DNA of 64,000 nucleotides from Sinorhizobium numidicum (GTDB lineage Bacteria; Pseudomonadota; Alphaproteobacteria; Rhizobiales; Rhizobiaceae): NCBI RefSeq assembly GCF_029892045.1, contig NZ_CP120367.1:620001-684000 (forward strand), written 5' to 3'. The first letter of the stretch is position 1, and each line of letters begins with the position of its first letter. Below, piece by piece: positions 53,545-63,285 of the stretch. Both the position numbers and the translations under genes were made by a program. The notes below the pieces were generated by a model. The model searched no databases and was not told the DNA's origin. It saw only the letters and a program-made list of their open reading frames with translations.

Positions 53545-53743
53545 CTAACGCACTCCGAGGGTGAAAATCCGGCTATTTTAATACCATCTCGAGAAGCCTC
53601 CCGGAATCTAGCGTTTTATATATACGGTGCGGGAACCCTGTAGCCTGTGCAGCTCATCGTGCAGGACGCAGCCTTATCGAACGGATGTCGCGGGTCTATA
53701 TGCAAGACTATGAGGGCATCACGGGAAAGCATTCGGTCACGAT
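53545..53743. promoter_or_regulatory. Putative promoter region of the glycan operon
   Basis: AT-rich stretch (53565-53640, with ATATATA) directly upstream of the aminotransferase gene, the natural place for the operon promoter. No nod-box-like long motif could be recognised by eye. Confidence 0.35.
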
Positions 53744-54073
53744 TCATCCAAGGAGTGGCGATTGCCATCGGGTGAGGTCGTGCCGCTTCCTCGCCAAGAG
53801 CCGGCGGCATAGACTTGACACCCGTTCTAACATCGAAGTGGTGTTATTTTCCCTTAAATTAGTGGAGGGCCCGTCATCTCTGACGTACACAAGTGCGCAT
53901 TGTACGATCCACTCACCCGCAAGTAGTGCTTCGACGTCAAGGCGGCCACTAGAGTCTCGACGCGCAAGGCCGACAAATCGATACCGACGGCCCTCAACGT
54001 CGACCACAGCCTCTCGAATTGCTTGGCCGGCAATACAACCAATGACCGCGCCGTCAAACTGAACATTGTCCAA
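53744..54073 (-). CDS. Conserved-looking hypothetical protein
   Basis: 109 residues with a TTG start. The first 65 residues are beta-rich and well-formed (FDGAVIGCIAGQAIREAVVD, then VEGRRYRFVGLARRDSSGRL and ALLAGEWIVQCALVYVR). The rest is hydrophilic. The pattern suggests a small single-domain protein of rhizobia, but I cannot name it. The start has no good ribosome site. Confidence 0.5.
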   Translation of the reverse strand: MDNVQFDGAVIGCIAGQAIREAVVDVEGRRYRFVGLARRDSSGRLDVEALLAGEWIVQCALVYVRDDGPSTNLRENNTTSMLERVSSLCRRLLARKRHDLTRWQSPLLG

Positions 54074-54855
54074 GATAAAATATTCAAAAGGGTATGCTTC
54101 GGCTTACCATGAGTTAGGCTCCAAACTGCGGGCAATCGGATTTGCCGCCACCACCGCCTGTATCAGCCCGTTCAACGCCTATCATACTTCAACGCTATGC
54201 CGCAGGGCCAGTTCCTCGCAATTGGACTGTTTTCGGCAACTGCGTCACGCTGCCGTCGCGAGCATCGAGCGTCTTGCCCTTTGAGCTCTCAATCCAATCT
54301 GAGAACAGGTGCGGCGTCCCATACCAATCTGCTGGGTGATTCAATGATCTGACGTTTTGGAGTTTTTCCCGCAAACATTTGGGTAACCCATCCAGGATGC
54401 GCAAAGCCCTTCTAGTCGAGGCCGCTCCTCATGCCACCGGTGCAAACCTCAGAGACCGACCATGGTGTCGCTCTAGAACATTCTTTCTCTCGGGCAATAT
54501 CTATCGTCGCCTGCCACCAAGCGCCGATTGTTGCTATTTCTTCCGCTGTGGCCGCGGGCAGGAGATCGTGTTTTAGAACGGCCAATGTGGATGCCCTGAG
54601 AACGGTGACCGCACCAGGCGCTACTCCGACTTCCATTGCAGCATGTTTTTATAGTTTCCTTATAACCGCTCTCGATCTTACGAATAGAAATTTGATGCCG
54701 GCGCGAGCGAGGATCGCCACATAGCTTTCGAAATTGGGCAGCGCTTGCGAGCGCTCGCTCTCGAGGTCCCGGCATATGAGCGAACGGCAGGACGATGGCC
54801 TTAGAAGAGTGGCGGCCTTCTTGAGAACCGCAGAAACCGCGTTGCCTAGCCTGCC
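54074..54855. other. Intergenic with weak open frames
   Basis: Two minus-strand frames look slightly protein-like: 54195-54404 (HPADWYGTPHLFSDWIESSK) and 54412-54636 (HDLLPAATAEEIATIGAWWQ). They lack ribosome sites and family resemblance and may be relics. Confidence 0.3.
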
Positions 54856-56313
54856 ATGACAGCCGATCGTCTTCGCTTTGTCCTTTTCCTGAACGGCGTA
54901 TTTATTCTGGCCGTGGCACTCGCGATGCTGCTTCCGGCGATTGTCGATGTCTCGTTCGACAATCCGCAGGAGGCAGCGAATTTTGTCACCTGTTCGGCAG
55001 TCGCAGGCGGGTTCGGAGTGTTATTGATGGCGGCGTTTCGCCAAGGCGAGGTCAATCTCACCGACCGCAGGACCGGCTTTCTTATTACCGTCAGCGCATG
55101 GCTATCGGTCTCTATCGTTGGCGCCGTTCCGCTCTATGCATCCTCCTTGGGCCTCAGTTGGACGGACGCGGTCTTCGAGGCGGCGTCGGCCTTGACCACA
55201 ACCGGCTCGACCATTCTCGTCGGGCTGGATCAAATGCCCGAAGGGCTGCTGATCTGGCGTTCGCTGCTACAATGGCTGGGCGGGATAGGCATAATCGTCA
55301 TGGCGCTAAGCGTGCTTCCGGGGCTTCGCGTCGGCGGAATGCAGCTTTTCCGATCCGAGTCCTCTGACGTTTCCGAGAAGCCTTTTCCCAAAGTACGTCA
55401 AATCGCTCGAAATATCCTGATCGTTTATTCTACACTCACCTTGGCGTGCGCCGTGTCGCTCGCTATTGCCGGAATGCCTACTTTTGATGCCGTCAATCAT
55501 GCGATGACGACAATCGCGACAGGTGGTCTCTCCACAAAGGATGCCTCAATCGGCTACTACAACTCGGTGCCGATCGAGGTGGTGACGCAAGTCTTCATGA
55601 TCTCCGGCGCGCTGCCGCTGGCCTTTTATGCCGTCTTCCTGTTGACCCGCGGTAAGCGCCGCCTCGTCGAAGGACAGATCAGGCCTTTTCTGCTTATCCT
55701 GGCGGCCGCGATTCTGACGTGCACGGTTTGGAATATTTCCCAGGGCACGGCCCCGCCAACGGCGCTGCGCCTGTCCGCCTTCAACGTCACGTCGATCATG
55801 ACGGACACGGGTTTTGCAACCGCAGACTTCTCGACCTGGGGCAGTTTTGCGGTCGGACTGTTTTTCATGCTTTACCTCGTCGGAGGGTGCGCAGGGTCCA
55901 CGGCCGGGGCAATCAAGATTTTCCGCTGGCAGCTTCTGTTTGCGGGGGTCGGCAGGGTTTTGCAACTCATGCTCTACCCGAACGCCATTGTGCCGGTGCG
56001 GTTTCAGGGCAAATCCGTCGACGACGCAGTCATAAGCAATGTGCGAAACTTCTTCTTTCTCTACATCATCACCTTGTTGCTCTTGTCTCTCATGGTGATG
56101 GCGACAGGGCTCGATTTTCTCTCGGCCATCTCTTCCGTGGCACAAGGCATGGCCAATGCCGGCCCCGGCTTGGGTCCGATCGTCGGCCCGGCGACAAATT
56201 TCTCGTCGATCCCGGACGCAGCCAAATGGCTGATCGTGCTCGCGATGATCCTCGGCAGGCTCGAGCTTGTAAATTTCTTCATTGTTTTGCAGCCATGGTT
56301 CTGGCGGCGCTGA
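54856..56313 (+). CDS. trkH: TrkH-family potassium uptake protein
   Basis: 485 residues, about ten membrane helices in four pore repeats. Selectivity regions are ALTTTGSTIL, TIATGGLST, MTDTGFATAD and GGCAGSTAGAIKIFRW. It works with a TrkA-type NAD-binding subunit, which is not in the window. It probably serves potassium uptake under osmotic stress, next to the Na+/H+ antiporter gene. Confidence 0.92.
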   Translation: MTADRLRFVLFLNGVFILAVALAMLLPAIVDVSFDNPQEAANFVTCSAVAGGFGVLLMAAFRQGEVNLTDRRTGFLITVSAWLSVSIVGAVPLYASSLGLSWTDAVFEAASALTTTGSTILVGLDQMPEGLLIWRSLLQWLGGIGIIVMALSVLPGLRVGGMQLFRSESSDVSEKPFPKVRQIARNILIVYSTLTLACAVSLAIAGMPTFDAVNHAMTTIATGGLSTKDASIGYYNSVPIEVVTQVFMISGALPLAFYAVFLLTRGKRRLVEGQIRPFLLILAAAILTCTVWNISQGTAPPTALRLSAFNVTSIMTDTGFATADFSTWGSFAVGLFFMLYLVGGCAGSTAGAIKIFRWQLLFAGVGRVLQLMLYPNAIVPVRFQGKSVDDAVISNVRNFFFLYIITLLLLSLMVMATGLDFLSAISSVAQGMANAGPGLGPIVGPATNFSSIPDAAKWLIVLAMILGRLELVNFFIVLQPWFWRR

Positions 56314-56681
56314 CGTCACTATCCGCCGAAGCGCTGTTCCTTCGTGCGCTGGCCCTTTCTCCGTCTTGCCTTCTCCCTTCTCTCAGTTCGAGCCACCCAT
56401 GGCAGCGAGGTTCTGCTGCGGTCTGCGCCATGGTCAACAATCGAGCCATATTGCTAGCGCGCCGGAGAAACTAAGCTATTCCCACCCCTACGCGAGAATG
56501 AGGAAAACGGCACGGAGCTTCGCCCAAGGCCTGTAACGCCTGCTTTCCCGTCAAGTTTCCCAACATATCTAGTCCCGCCATTACTAAGGACTATATAGAC
56601 TGCATGGCGTGTGCTGCGTGCGCCTGGGCTTCCCCAAACTTACGGAGAACATTTGGCAACCTTGTTTGGAGCAGGGCACCC
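56314..56681. other. Intergenic, promoter of nhaA
   Basis: No convincing gene. The open frames present lack starts. The nhaA promoter is expected at 56540-56640. Confidence 0.35.
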
Positions 56682-57893
56682 ATGTCCCAGCACCAGTTTC
56701 ATGAACATGCGGCAAAAGGACGTGTCGATTCCACCGTCCGCCAGTTTCTCGACAATGAAGCATCCGGCGGACTTGTTCTCATGGCAGTCGCCCTGCTGGC
56801 ATTGATAGCGGCCAATTCGCCCGTTGCGAGCAGCTACTTCGCCTTGCTGCAGATTTACGTGGGACCTTTGAGCATTCAGCATTGGATCAACGACGCCTTG
56901 ATGGCTGTCTTTTTCCTGCTTGTGGGTCTGGAGATCAAACGAGAAATGCTGGATGGGCAATTGTCGAGCTGGAGCAGTCGAATTCTGCCGGGAGCGGCTG
57001 CGGCTGGCGGTATGCTGGTGCCCGCTCTGATCTATGTTGCCTTTAATCACAGCAACCCGGCGGCGCTTCAGGGTTGGGCGATCCCCACAGCTACAGATAT
57101 CGCGTTTGCTCTGGGTGTGTTGTCACTGCTCGGGCCACGCGTGCCAGTGTCCCTGAAAGTTTTTCTCACTGCTCTGGCAATCATTGATGACCTTGGCGCG
57201 GTCATTGTCATCGCCTTGTTCTATACAGCCGATCTGAACTTGTTGGCGCTTGGAGGGGCTGCCTTCGTTTTCGCCAGTCTGGTCGCCTTCAATAGGCTCG
57301 GCGGAATGCGTCTTTGGCCGTATCTGATTTTCGGGGTGATCCTCTGGGCTCTTGTGCTGAAGTCAGGTGTCCATACCACGCTGGCTGGCGTCATCCTTTC
57401 CCTTGCCATCCCCATCCGCCTCACTCCGGGGAACCCGGAGGCGTCCCCCAATGCCTCACTCCTGCACAAACTGGAGCACGTGCTTCAAAAGCCGGTCGCC
57501 TTTTTGATCGTGCCGATCTTTGGATTTGCCAATGCAGGTGTCCCGCTTGCTGGCGTCACGCCATCGGCGCTAATCGAACCGCTTATGCTTGGTGTGGGAA
57601 GTGGCCTTATCATCGGCAAACTCATTGGTGTCTTCGGAGCAGTTGCTCTGATAGTCAAGCTGGGTTTTGCCGATCTGCCGTCTGATGTCGGGTGGGATCA
57701 ACTGTTAGGTGTGTCGTTGCTCTGCGGCATAGGCTTCACGATGAGTCTGTTCATTGGCGTTCTTGCCTTTGATGATCCGGCCATGCAGGATCACGCGAAG
57801 ATCGGCGTCTTGGCTGGTTCCATGATCGCCGGCCTAGCAGGATACCTCGTGCTGCGGGGAACTGGCAGAAGGAAGCTTGGGCACCCGAGTTAA
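56682..57893 (+). CDS. nhaA: Na+/H+ antiporter NhaA
   Basis: 403 residues from the ATG at 56682. Hallmarks are [34 protein letters not shown] (the assembly-helix region) and [17 protein letters not shown] with the two ion-binding Asp residues. It exchanges protons for sodium for pH and salt homeostasis. The 26-residue extension upstream lacks the family's start and is not counted. Confidence 0.95.
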   Translation: MSQHQFHEHAAKGRVDSTVRQFLDNEASGGLVLMAVALLALIAANSPVASSYFALLQIYVGPLSIQHWINDALMAVFFLLVGLEIKREMLDGQLSSWSSRILPGAAAAGGMLVPALIYVAFNHSNPAALQGWAIPTATDIAFALGVLSLLGPRVPVSLKVFLTALAIIDDLGAVIVIALFYTADLNLLALGGAAFVFASLVAFNRLGGMRLWPYLIFGVILWALVLKSGVHTTLAGVILSLAIPIRLTPGNPEASPNASLLHKLEHVLQKPVAFLIVPIFGFANAGVPLAGVTPSALIEPLMLGVGSGLIIGKLIGVFGAVALIVKLGFADLPSDVGWDQLLGVSLLCGIGFTMSLFIGVLAFDDPAMQDHAKIGVLAGSMIAGLAGYLVLRGTGRRKLGHPS

Positions 57894-58122
57894 ACGGGCG
57901 GCGCTCCATGCTGCGAGACAACACTACGGAGCGTCGGCGGGTGAGCGTCAGGGGCATTGCTTCTCGCGCAGGCTCATCTCGAACATGCGTAGCCGTTTCC
58001 GCCCTCACGGCAGCATGGGCTGTGGGTGTCGCGCGAAATGCTGCGCAAGTGAATGGTCGTCGCCGGCCTGACAGAACTAGGGCTCCCTACGGTATAATCC
58101 TATTTGGCCAATCAGGGGCGTA
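57894..58122. other. Intergenic
   Basis: Nothing recognised between nhaA and the recombinase remnant. Confidence 0.3.
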
Positions 58123-58360
58123 ATGCGCGTTGTGCGTGTCTATCTTCGGGTCCGTAAGCAAGGGCAGGGCCTCGATCGACAAGAGTCGATCATCACTCAA
58201 GCAAGGAAGCCGGCTACTACACGCTGGCGTTCTACCGCGAAAAGGCATCCGGCGCTCGAGCCGATCGACCCAAGCTGCTGCGCCTGATCGCGGACCTTCA
58301 GCCCGGGGAGGTCGTGATTGGCGCGAAGATCGATCGCATAAGTCGCCTGCCTTTTACCCG
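58123..58360 (+). pseudogene. Serine recombinase N-terminal remnant, frameshifted
   Basis: ATG at 58123: MRVVRVYLRVRKQGQGLDRQ then ESIITQARK, which contains the start of a resolvase domain. The catalytic Ser is replaced by the RVRK stretch. Near 58212 the frame changes, and YTLAFYREKASGARADRPKL then VVIGAKIDRISRLP follow, the core of ParA/PinR-type recombinases. The rest is missing. Confidence 0.65.
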
Positions 58361-58473
58361 AACGCGAAGGGATGGGAGCCCGGGCGGCTCGCCCGTTGCC
58401 AGGCGGGATCACGTAGATAGCATTTGCAAGCGGAGATCCCGCCGTTATAGCTCGGGAACCGTCAACGGCTGAC

Positions 58474-58514
58474 CAGCGTTGACACTCAAAGTCGTGATGG
58501 GGTTCAGCGTTGAC
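58474..58514 (+). promoter_or_regulatory. Direct repeats upstream of universal stress gene
   Basis: CAGCGTTGAC occurs at 58474-58483 and 58505-58514, 31 bp apart (three helical turns), 65 bp before the gene start. A tandem activator site is plausible. Confidence 0.4.
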
Positions 58515-58578
58515 CGTCTTTGGGCCGATAATCTCTGGACTTACATTTCGGCACCCAAGTCTCCAAGGGGAGAAGATC

Positions 58579-59355
58579 ATGGCCTTTCGAGACATTGTTG
58601 TGTATTTGGATGGGGGTGTGGACACCGCCGGCCGCGTCCGTACTGCGGTCGATCTCGCCACAAAATACCAGGCGAGGCTCATCGGCGTCGACATCAGCAC
58701 GAATATGGCAGCAGAGAACCACGATGCTGCACCCGCCATTGAACAGGAGTTCCTGACAAAACTGCGGGGAATGGATATCGATTTCGAGTATCGATTGGCC
58801 TCGCCGGATGCGCGGACAGCGCAGCAGCTGTTTTCTCATTGCGCCGATCTCCTGATCGCCACACAAACGAGCGCCGACGACCGGCATCTCTCCAATTCGG
58901 CTGTTCCAGAGGACGTTCTTCTGAATGCCGGTGTCCCAATGCTGGTGCTTCCCTCCGGTTGGACAGGTGAAAACTCAATCGGGAACAACGTTGTTGTCGC
59001 TTGGAATTTTAGTCGCGAGGCAACCCGCGCTGTTCACGACGCCATGCCAGTCCTGGAATTGGCGCACAAGGTCTTCCTCTTCATCTTCGCTTCCAACTAC
59101 AGTGATCAAAACAAGGACGTTCAGGACATCAAAGCACACCTTGAACATCACGGCGTCACGGTCGCTTTGGCGGGCTGGCGCGACCATGGCGAAACGGACA
59201 TGATCAGTGCTTTGTTTGCAGGCCTTGACCGCGAAGATGCGGACCTCATCGTGTGCGGCGCCTACAGCCACTCGCCCCGTTCCGAAGCTGTCTTCGGTGG
59301 AGCTACCAAGGATCTGCTGAGTAACGTTGCGATGCCGGTGCTGATGTCCCACTGA
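58579..59355 (+). CDS. Universal stress protein, tandem UspA domains
   Basis: 258 residues from the ATG at 58579 with GGGGAGAAG upstream. First domain at about 3-125 and second at 135-255; the second has a G-x2-x9-G-type end (GAYSHSPRSEAVFGGATKDL). Tandem Usp proteins in rhizobia are often induced by low oxygen or stress. It stands alone, downstream of a 10-bp direct repeat that may be an activator site. Confidence 0.88.
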   Translation: MAFRDIVVYLDGGVDTAGRVRTAVDLATKYQARLIGVDISTNMAAENHDAAPAIEQEFLTKLRGMDIDFEYRLASPDARTAQQLFSHCADLLIATQTSADDRHLSNSAVPEDVLLNAGVPMLVLPSGWTGENSIGNNVVVAWNFSREATRAVHDAMPVLELAHKVFLFIFASNYSDQNKDVQDIKAHLEHHGVTVALAGWRDHGETDMISALFAGLDREDADLIVCGAYSHSPRSEAVFGGATKDLLSNVAMPVLMSH

Positions 59356-59824
59356 TCAGCGGCTGATCGGCGGAGATGCAACGCTGACGTCATTTGTCAG
59401 CAAATACTGAAACCGGAGCACGGCGCGGTGGCGATCGCTGCGATCACGAGCTGTACCAACACATCCGACCCGCGGCTTGTCATCACGGCGGTGACGATCC
59501 GAAGGACAAACGGCAACAGCTTCAACGTCGAAACCACGGCGGCGATAGAGACGAATGTCGAAATCAGAAGCCTGAAGGTATCCTGCCTCTCATCCTCAAC
59601 AGGCTACTGAATTCTCCCGAAGAGCGGAAGCGCAGAGAAACGGACGTCGCGTAATGGTCATGAAGAGCGATGACCCGTCCGCGTCTACCGCGAGAAGGCG
59701 TCTGGTGCTCTGCCACGATCTCCGCTTCATACGAACCGACAACTGTATTGTTTACACATCGAAGAAATAGGGATATTCGTTATCCGTAATGGCTGTCGAT
59801 CAGCATCGACCCCGGAATTAATAG
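59356..59824. other. Intergenic with an aconitase-like scrap
   Basis: At 59413-59478 the plus strand encodes EHGAVAIAAITSCTNTSDPR then LVI, the cluster-binding block of the aconitase/LeuC superfamily. The remainder is unrelated. It is a short fragment left by recombination. The Rrf2 promoter lies at the right end. Confidence 0.45.
59771..59785. promoter_or_regulatory. Dyad GGATA-N5-TATCC upstream of Rrf2 gene
   Basis: GGATA (59771-59775) and TATCC (59781-59785) form an inverted repeat about 40 bp before the regulator's start, suggesting autoregulation. A similar GATAT-N5-ATATC dyad lies at 63202-63216. Confidence 0.45.
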
Positions 59825-60313
59825 ATGATCCTGAAAAGCCAAGTGGAATGGGCACTGCATTGCTGCGCCATTCTCGCCGGCCTGCCCGAGGGCCGCTATC
59901 TGTCGACCAAAGCGCTTGCCGAGTTTCACGGTCTTCCCAAGGAATACCTGTCCAAGGCGCTGCAGAGCCTGTCCCAGGCGGGCCTTGTCCACACGACGCT
60001 TGGCCCGTCGGGCGGCTACCGCCTGGCTAGGACACCAGCCGAGCTGACCTTCCTCGATATCGTTGAGGCGGTAGAAGGCAGGGCACGCACTTTTGTCTGC
60101 AACAATATCCGCGCCAACAATCCCTGTCGCCCGCAAGGCTATTGCGAGAGTAGTCCTTGCGCCGTGGCGCGCATAATGTGGGAAGCCGACGAAGCCTGGC
60201 GCGAAAAGCTGCGCAGCGTCAGGCTGTCGGATCTCGCGGAGACCTTGTCGAAGGAGATTCCGGCGGAGCTTTGGAAAAGCAGCTTCGAATGGGTTTTAGA
60301 ACGTGCCGGATAA
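59825..60313 (+). CDS. Rrf2-family regulator with four-cysteine motif
   Basis: 162 residues. The winged helix (YLSTKALAEFHGLPKEYLSK) is followed by a wing GPSGGYRLAR. A C-terminal loop has Cys92, Cys101, Cys107 and Cys112, which suggests an Fe-S cluster or redox switch as in NsrR and IscR, although here the spacing is longer. It overlaps the MscS gene convergently by 18 bases. Possible targets are the operon at 60.3-63.2 kb. Confidence 0.88.
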   Translation: MILKSQVEWALHCCAILAGLPEGRYLSTKALAEFHGLPKEYLSKALQSLSQAGLVHTTLGPSGGYRLARTPAELTFLDIVEAVEGRARTFVCNNIRANNPCRPQGYCESSPCAVARIMWEADEAWREKLRSVRLSDLAETLSKEIPAELWKSSFEWVLERAG

Positions 60314-61339
60314 ACGTGAACGCGGCTCCTCGCTGGGAGCAGGGATGGCATAGAGATAACTCTGGGGCGGCATTGCGAGAGAAAGGCCACTCTCCTTGCA
60401 ATGGCGATGGACCAGATCGATCACTTCATTTCTCGCCGGCGTGCGGTTGGCCGGACCAGCCACGCGAAACTGGAGCTCTGCCTCGATTGCCACGGCGTCG
60501 ATGGCTTTGAGGGCGACGACCGGCGGTGGTTCCTTGACGATCTGCTCGCAGCCTCGCAGCGCAGCTCGCATGACGTCCTCAACGAAGTGCGGCATGTGCG
60601 TTGCCGCGATACGTACGGTCAAGGTGATCTGATGCGTCTCGTCAGGACGACTGAGGTTGGTCAGTCCAACCTTGGCCAGTGCGCTGTTTGGCAGGACAAC
60701 GACATTGTGTGCGGCCGTGAGCAGATAGGTGGAGCGCCAGTTGTTTTCGACGACACGTCCTTCGGTGCCGTCGCTGAGCTGAATCCAGTCGCCGATGACG
60801 AAGGGCCGCCCGAGCGTCAGCGCGATACCCGAAAACACGTCGCCGAGCGTATTTTGCAGCGCAAGGCCGAAGATGATCGCGACCACGCCCGAGGTGGCGA
60901 CGAGCGTACCGATGGGAGCATCGAAGACGAAGCCCATGATCGACAGCGCCACGCCGAGATATACGACGGCAACGATGAGATCCTGGAGCAGACGCGCTTC
61001 CCGCGGCCTCCGCTCCAGAACGATGTAGATGCGCACAAATCCAATGGCAGCCCATGCGAGGTGCGTCCACCAGAGAACCCTTGCAGACGTGGCAAGAAAT
61101 GCAACGATGCCTTTCAGATGCGTTTCATCAACCCGGTGCGGCAGGATTCCACTAAAGCCGAGGACAGCCGTCATGCCGGTAAAGAACAGGATCTGGACGA
61201 TCAATCGGGCAGTCGGCCGATCACGACCCTGTAGATGCCATACGACAATGCCTGCAACCCCGAGAAGGTTGATCAGCACGAGCGGCAGCGAAAGATGATC
61301 ATCGGACATGGCAAGGCTCACCCGCAATGATGTGCGCAT
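60296..61339 (-). CDS. MscS-family mechanosensitive channel
   Basis: 347 residues. Four or five N-terminal membrane helices, then the pore helix with VVAIIFGLALQNTLGDVFSG and the beta domain (GRPFVIGDWIQLSDGTEGRV then VLPNSALAKVGLTNLS). It probably releases solutes on hypo-osmotic shock. The ATG at 61309 (MSDDHLSL) is an alternative start. It is the last gene of a leftward run of four. Confidence 0.88.
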   Translation of the reverse strand: MRTSLRVSLAMSDDHLSLPLVLINLLGVAGIVVWHLQGRDRPTARLIVQILFFTGMTAVLGFSGILPHRVDETHLKGIVAFLATSARVLWWTHLAWAAIGFVRIYIVLERRPREARLLQDLIVAVVYLGVALSIMGFVFDAPIGTLVATSGVVAIIFGLALQNTLGDVFSGIALTLGRPFVIGDWIQLSDGTEGRVVENNWRSTYLLTAAHNVVVLPNSALAKVGLTNLSRPDETHQITLTVRIAATHMPHFVEDVMRAALRGCEQIVKEPPPVVALKAIDAVAIEAELQFRVAGPANRTPARNEVIDLVHRHCKESGLSLAMPPQSYLYAIPAPSEEPRSRLSGTF

Positions 61340-61387
61340 TCAGCGGCAGGGCCGGATGCGACGGACGGCATCCCGCCCCTCTCTGGC

Positions 61388-61807
61388 CTACTTCTCGATC
61401 GGGAAGGTCAGACCCTTCTGATTGGTATCGACCACGAAGACCGCCAGCAGTTTAGCAGGTTTTGTGTTGCTGTCGTTTTCGCTGACGCCATGACGGTCGC
61501 CGGGCATCTCAGAAAAACTCTCTCCTGCATGATAAACCTTCACCGGGCCTTCATTGACCTGGCTGCGGATGGAGCCTTCCAGAACCGTTGCATAGATGAA
61601 GGCGGATTCTGGATGGGTATGGGCCTCGGAAAATCCACCCGGGCCATATTCGACCAGAACGCCCTTGATGCTCTTGCCCGGAACGTTCGGCAGTTCGTGC
61701 TCATAGACGAGCGTGACCTTGGAAGCCTCGCCGGCGGCAGTGTCGGCGTTGGCTGTGCCGAACAATACTGACGTGACCGCGAGGGCGGAGACGATTGACT
61801 TGATCAT
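61388..61807 (-). CDS. Exported cupin-domain protein
   Basis: 139 residues from the ATG at 61807. Signal peptide MIKSIVSALAVTSVLFGTAN, cut after NADT/A-type site. The cupin has the first motif (GPGGFSEAHTHPESAFIYAT) and the second (GESFSEMPGDRHGVSEN) with metal His residues. Function unknown; such proteins are often induced with AhpD-like genes in oxidant response. Confidence 0.82.
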   Translation of the reverse strand: MIKSIVSALAVTSVLFGTANADTAAGEASKVTLVYEHELPNVPGKSIKGVLVEYGPGGFSEAHTHPESAFIYATVLEGSIRSQVNEGPVKVYHAGESFSEMPGDRHGVSENDSNTKPAKLLAVFVVDTNQKGLTFPIEK

Positions 61808-61866
61808 TTCGGGAATCCTTTCATGGCTGGGCGGTGCGCCGCAGGCTGCGGTGCACCGGTGCTTGG

Positions 61867-62619
61867 TCATTTCCGTGCAGCGCTTGCGAACCACTGCTCG
61901 AAAGTGATCCGGCCAAGGCGGGGATTGTTGTCGGAGACGAGCGAGCCATCCTCCAGCCGGGCACCGAAATAGCGTGCCTCCGGATCGGGTTCGACCTTGC
62001 GGTCGTCGCCGATGGCTTTGAGGTAGCGACCGACGAGATCGCTGAGCCGGGAGCGTTCCGGGCCGGCAATCTCGATCGTGCTGTTGAGCGGCCGAGCAAG
62101 TGCAACGTCGGCCATGATGTCGGCGACGTCATCGGAGGCTATCGGCTGTACATAGGCGGGCGACAGACGCACCGTGTTGCCGGCAGTTCCGGATTGCGCG
62201 ATACCGCCGAGGAACTCCATGAACTGCGTCGAGTGAACGATCGTGTAGGGAATGCCGGAGGCCTTGATCAGCCTTTCCTGAGCAAGCTTGGCACGGAAGT
62301 AACCACTTTCCTGCAGGCGTTCGGTGCCGACGACCGAGAGCGCTATATGGTGTTTGACGCCAGCAACCTTTTCCGCCGCAAGCAGATTGCGGCCCGAGGT
62401 CTCGAAGAATTCCAACACTGCCTTGTCCTCGAAAGACGGTGAGTTGGCGAGGTCGATTACGACCTCAGCGCCGCCGAGCGCTTCGGTCAATCCTTCGCCG
62501 GTGATGGTATTGACGCCGGTGTTTGGAGAGGCGGCGATCACCTCATGACCCTGCTTGCGCAGGCGGTCGACTGTCTTGGAACCGATGAGACCGGTTCCGC
62601 CAATGATGACAATCTTCAT
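61867..62619 (-). CDS. NmrA-like NAD(P)-binding protein
   Basis: 250 residues from the ATG at 62619, with GGAGAAG upstream. Atypical SDR: IIGGTGLIGSKTVDRLRKQG at the N-terminus, ALSVVGTERLQESGYFRAKL with a Tyr-x3-Lys-like site, and STQFMEFLGGIAQSG. Similar proteins are redox sensors or reductases of quinones. It lies between the AhpD-like and cupin genes, with about 60-base gaps. Confidence 0.85.
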   Translation of the reverse strand: MKIVIIGGTGLIGSKTVDRLRKQGHEVIAASPNTGVNTITGEGLTEALGGAEVVIDLANSPSFEDKAVLEFFETSGRNLLAAEKVAGVKHHIALSVVGTERLQESGYFRAKLAQERLIKASGIPYTIVHSTQFMEFLGGIAQSGTAGNTVRLSPAYVQPIASDDVADIMADVALARPLNSTIEIAGPERSRLSDLVGRYLKAIGDDRKVEPDPEARYFGARLEDGSLVSDNNPRLGRITFEQWFASAARK

Positions 62620-62683
62620 GACACTTCTCCGTTCACGGCAGCTTGCGCTGCGCTGTTTTATGGGCAAGCGAAGGTGTGAGGAC

Positions 62684-63163
62684 CTAGTTCAGGCCGGCCT
62701 TGTCGAGGCCATAAAGCTTGTCAGCGGAACCCGGCACGGTCTTGAAGGCGATGCTGACGCGGTTCCAGGCATTGATGACCATGATCGAAAATGTCAGGTC
62801 GGAAATTTCCTTCTCCGAAAGCTGGCCACGGACGCGTTCGTAGAGTTCGTCGGGAATGCCGCCTTCGGGCAGCTTTGTTACCGCTTCGGTCCACGCAAGT
62901 GCAGCGCGTTCGCGTGGGATGAAGAGGTTCGACTCCCGCCAGATGGCGACGTGGTAGAGACGCAACTCGCTCTCACCGTGAATCTTGGCTTCCTTCACAT
63001 GCATATCGAGGCAAAAGCCGCAGCCGTTTATCTGCGATGCCCGGATCTGAACGAGATCGTGGATCTTCTGTTCGATGACGCTGTCTTTCACGGTCATGCT
63101 GAGGTCTGAGAGCTTCTTGAAGAGCTCGGGCGATTGCTGGGCGTAGTTCAGGCGCTGTGTCAT
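62684..63163 (-). CDS. Carboxymuconolactone decarboxylase/AhpD-like protein
   Basis: 159 residues from the ATG at 63163, with TTGAGGAGAAA upstream. The redox motif is INGCGFCLDMHVKEA with Cys48, Cys51 and His55, as in AhpD-type peroxidases. It is first of a leftward unit (AhpD-like, NmrA-like, cupin, MscS) and divergent from the LysR gene. Likely role: thiol-dependent removal of peroxides or an organic reactive species. Confidence 0.9.
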   Translation of the reverse strand: MTQRLNYAQQSPELFKKLSDLSMTVKDSVIEQKIHDLVQIRASQINGCGFCLDMHVKEAKIHGESELRLYHVAIWRESNLFIPRERAALAWTEAVTKLPEGGIPDELYERVRGQLSEKEISDLTFSIMVINAWNRVSIAFKTVPGSADKLYGLDKAGLN

Positions 63164-63182
63164 TCTTTTCTCCTCAATATTT

Positions 63183-63216
63183 GATATCATTATGGACAAA
63201 TGATATCCGTAATATC
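63183..63216. promoter_or_regulatory. Overlapping dyads in AhpD/LysR intergenic region
   Basis: GATATCATT (63183-63191) and AATGATATC (63199-63207) are perfect inverted repeats separated by 7 bases. The right arm also begins GATAT-N5-ATATC (63202-63216). These lie 20-55 bp ahead of the AhpD-like gene and 70-103 bp ahead of the LysR gene. The second dyad matches the one before the Rrf2 gene. Confidence 0.55.
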
Positions 63217-63285
63217 GGGGCAGTAAAGCCCTTCCTGCCTAAGCTGCCGACATAAGGCTTATGCCAAAAAGTATTGGGAGTGACG

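Noticed and set aside
53545..53743. A nod box upstream of the NoeC-like operon.
   Set aside because: No pair of ATC-N9-GAT elements with the expected spacing could be recognised by eye, so symbiotic NodD control is not claimed.
21303..58360. A recombinase C-terminal half (minus strand, 21.3 kb) and an N-terminal half (plus strand, 58.1 kb) are oriented so that a 37-kb inversion would join them.
   Set aside because: The N-terminal half looks like the ParA/PinR type and the C-terminal half like the Tn3-invertase type, so they probably come from different genes; no inverted repeats were seen at the ends.
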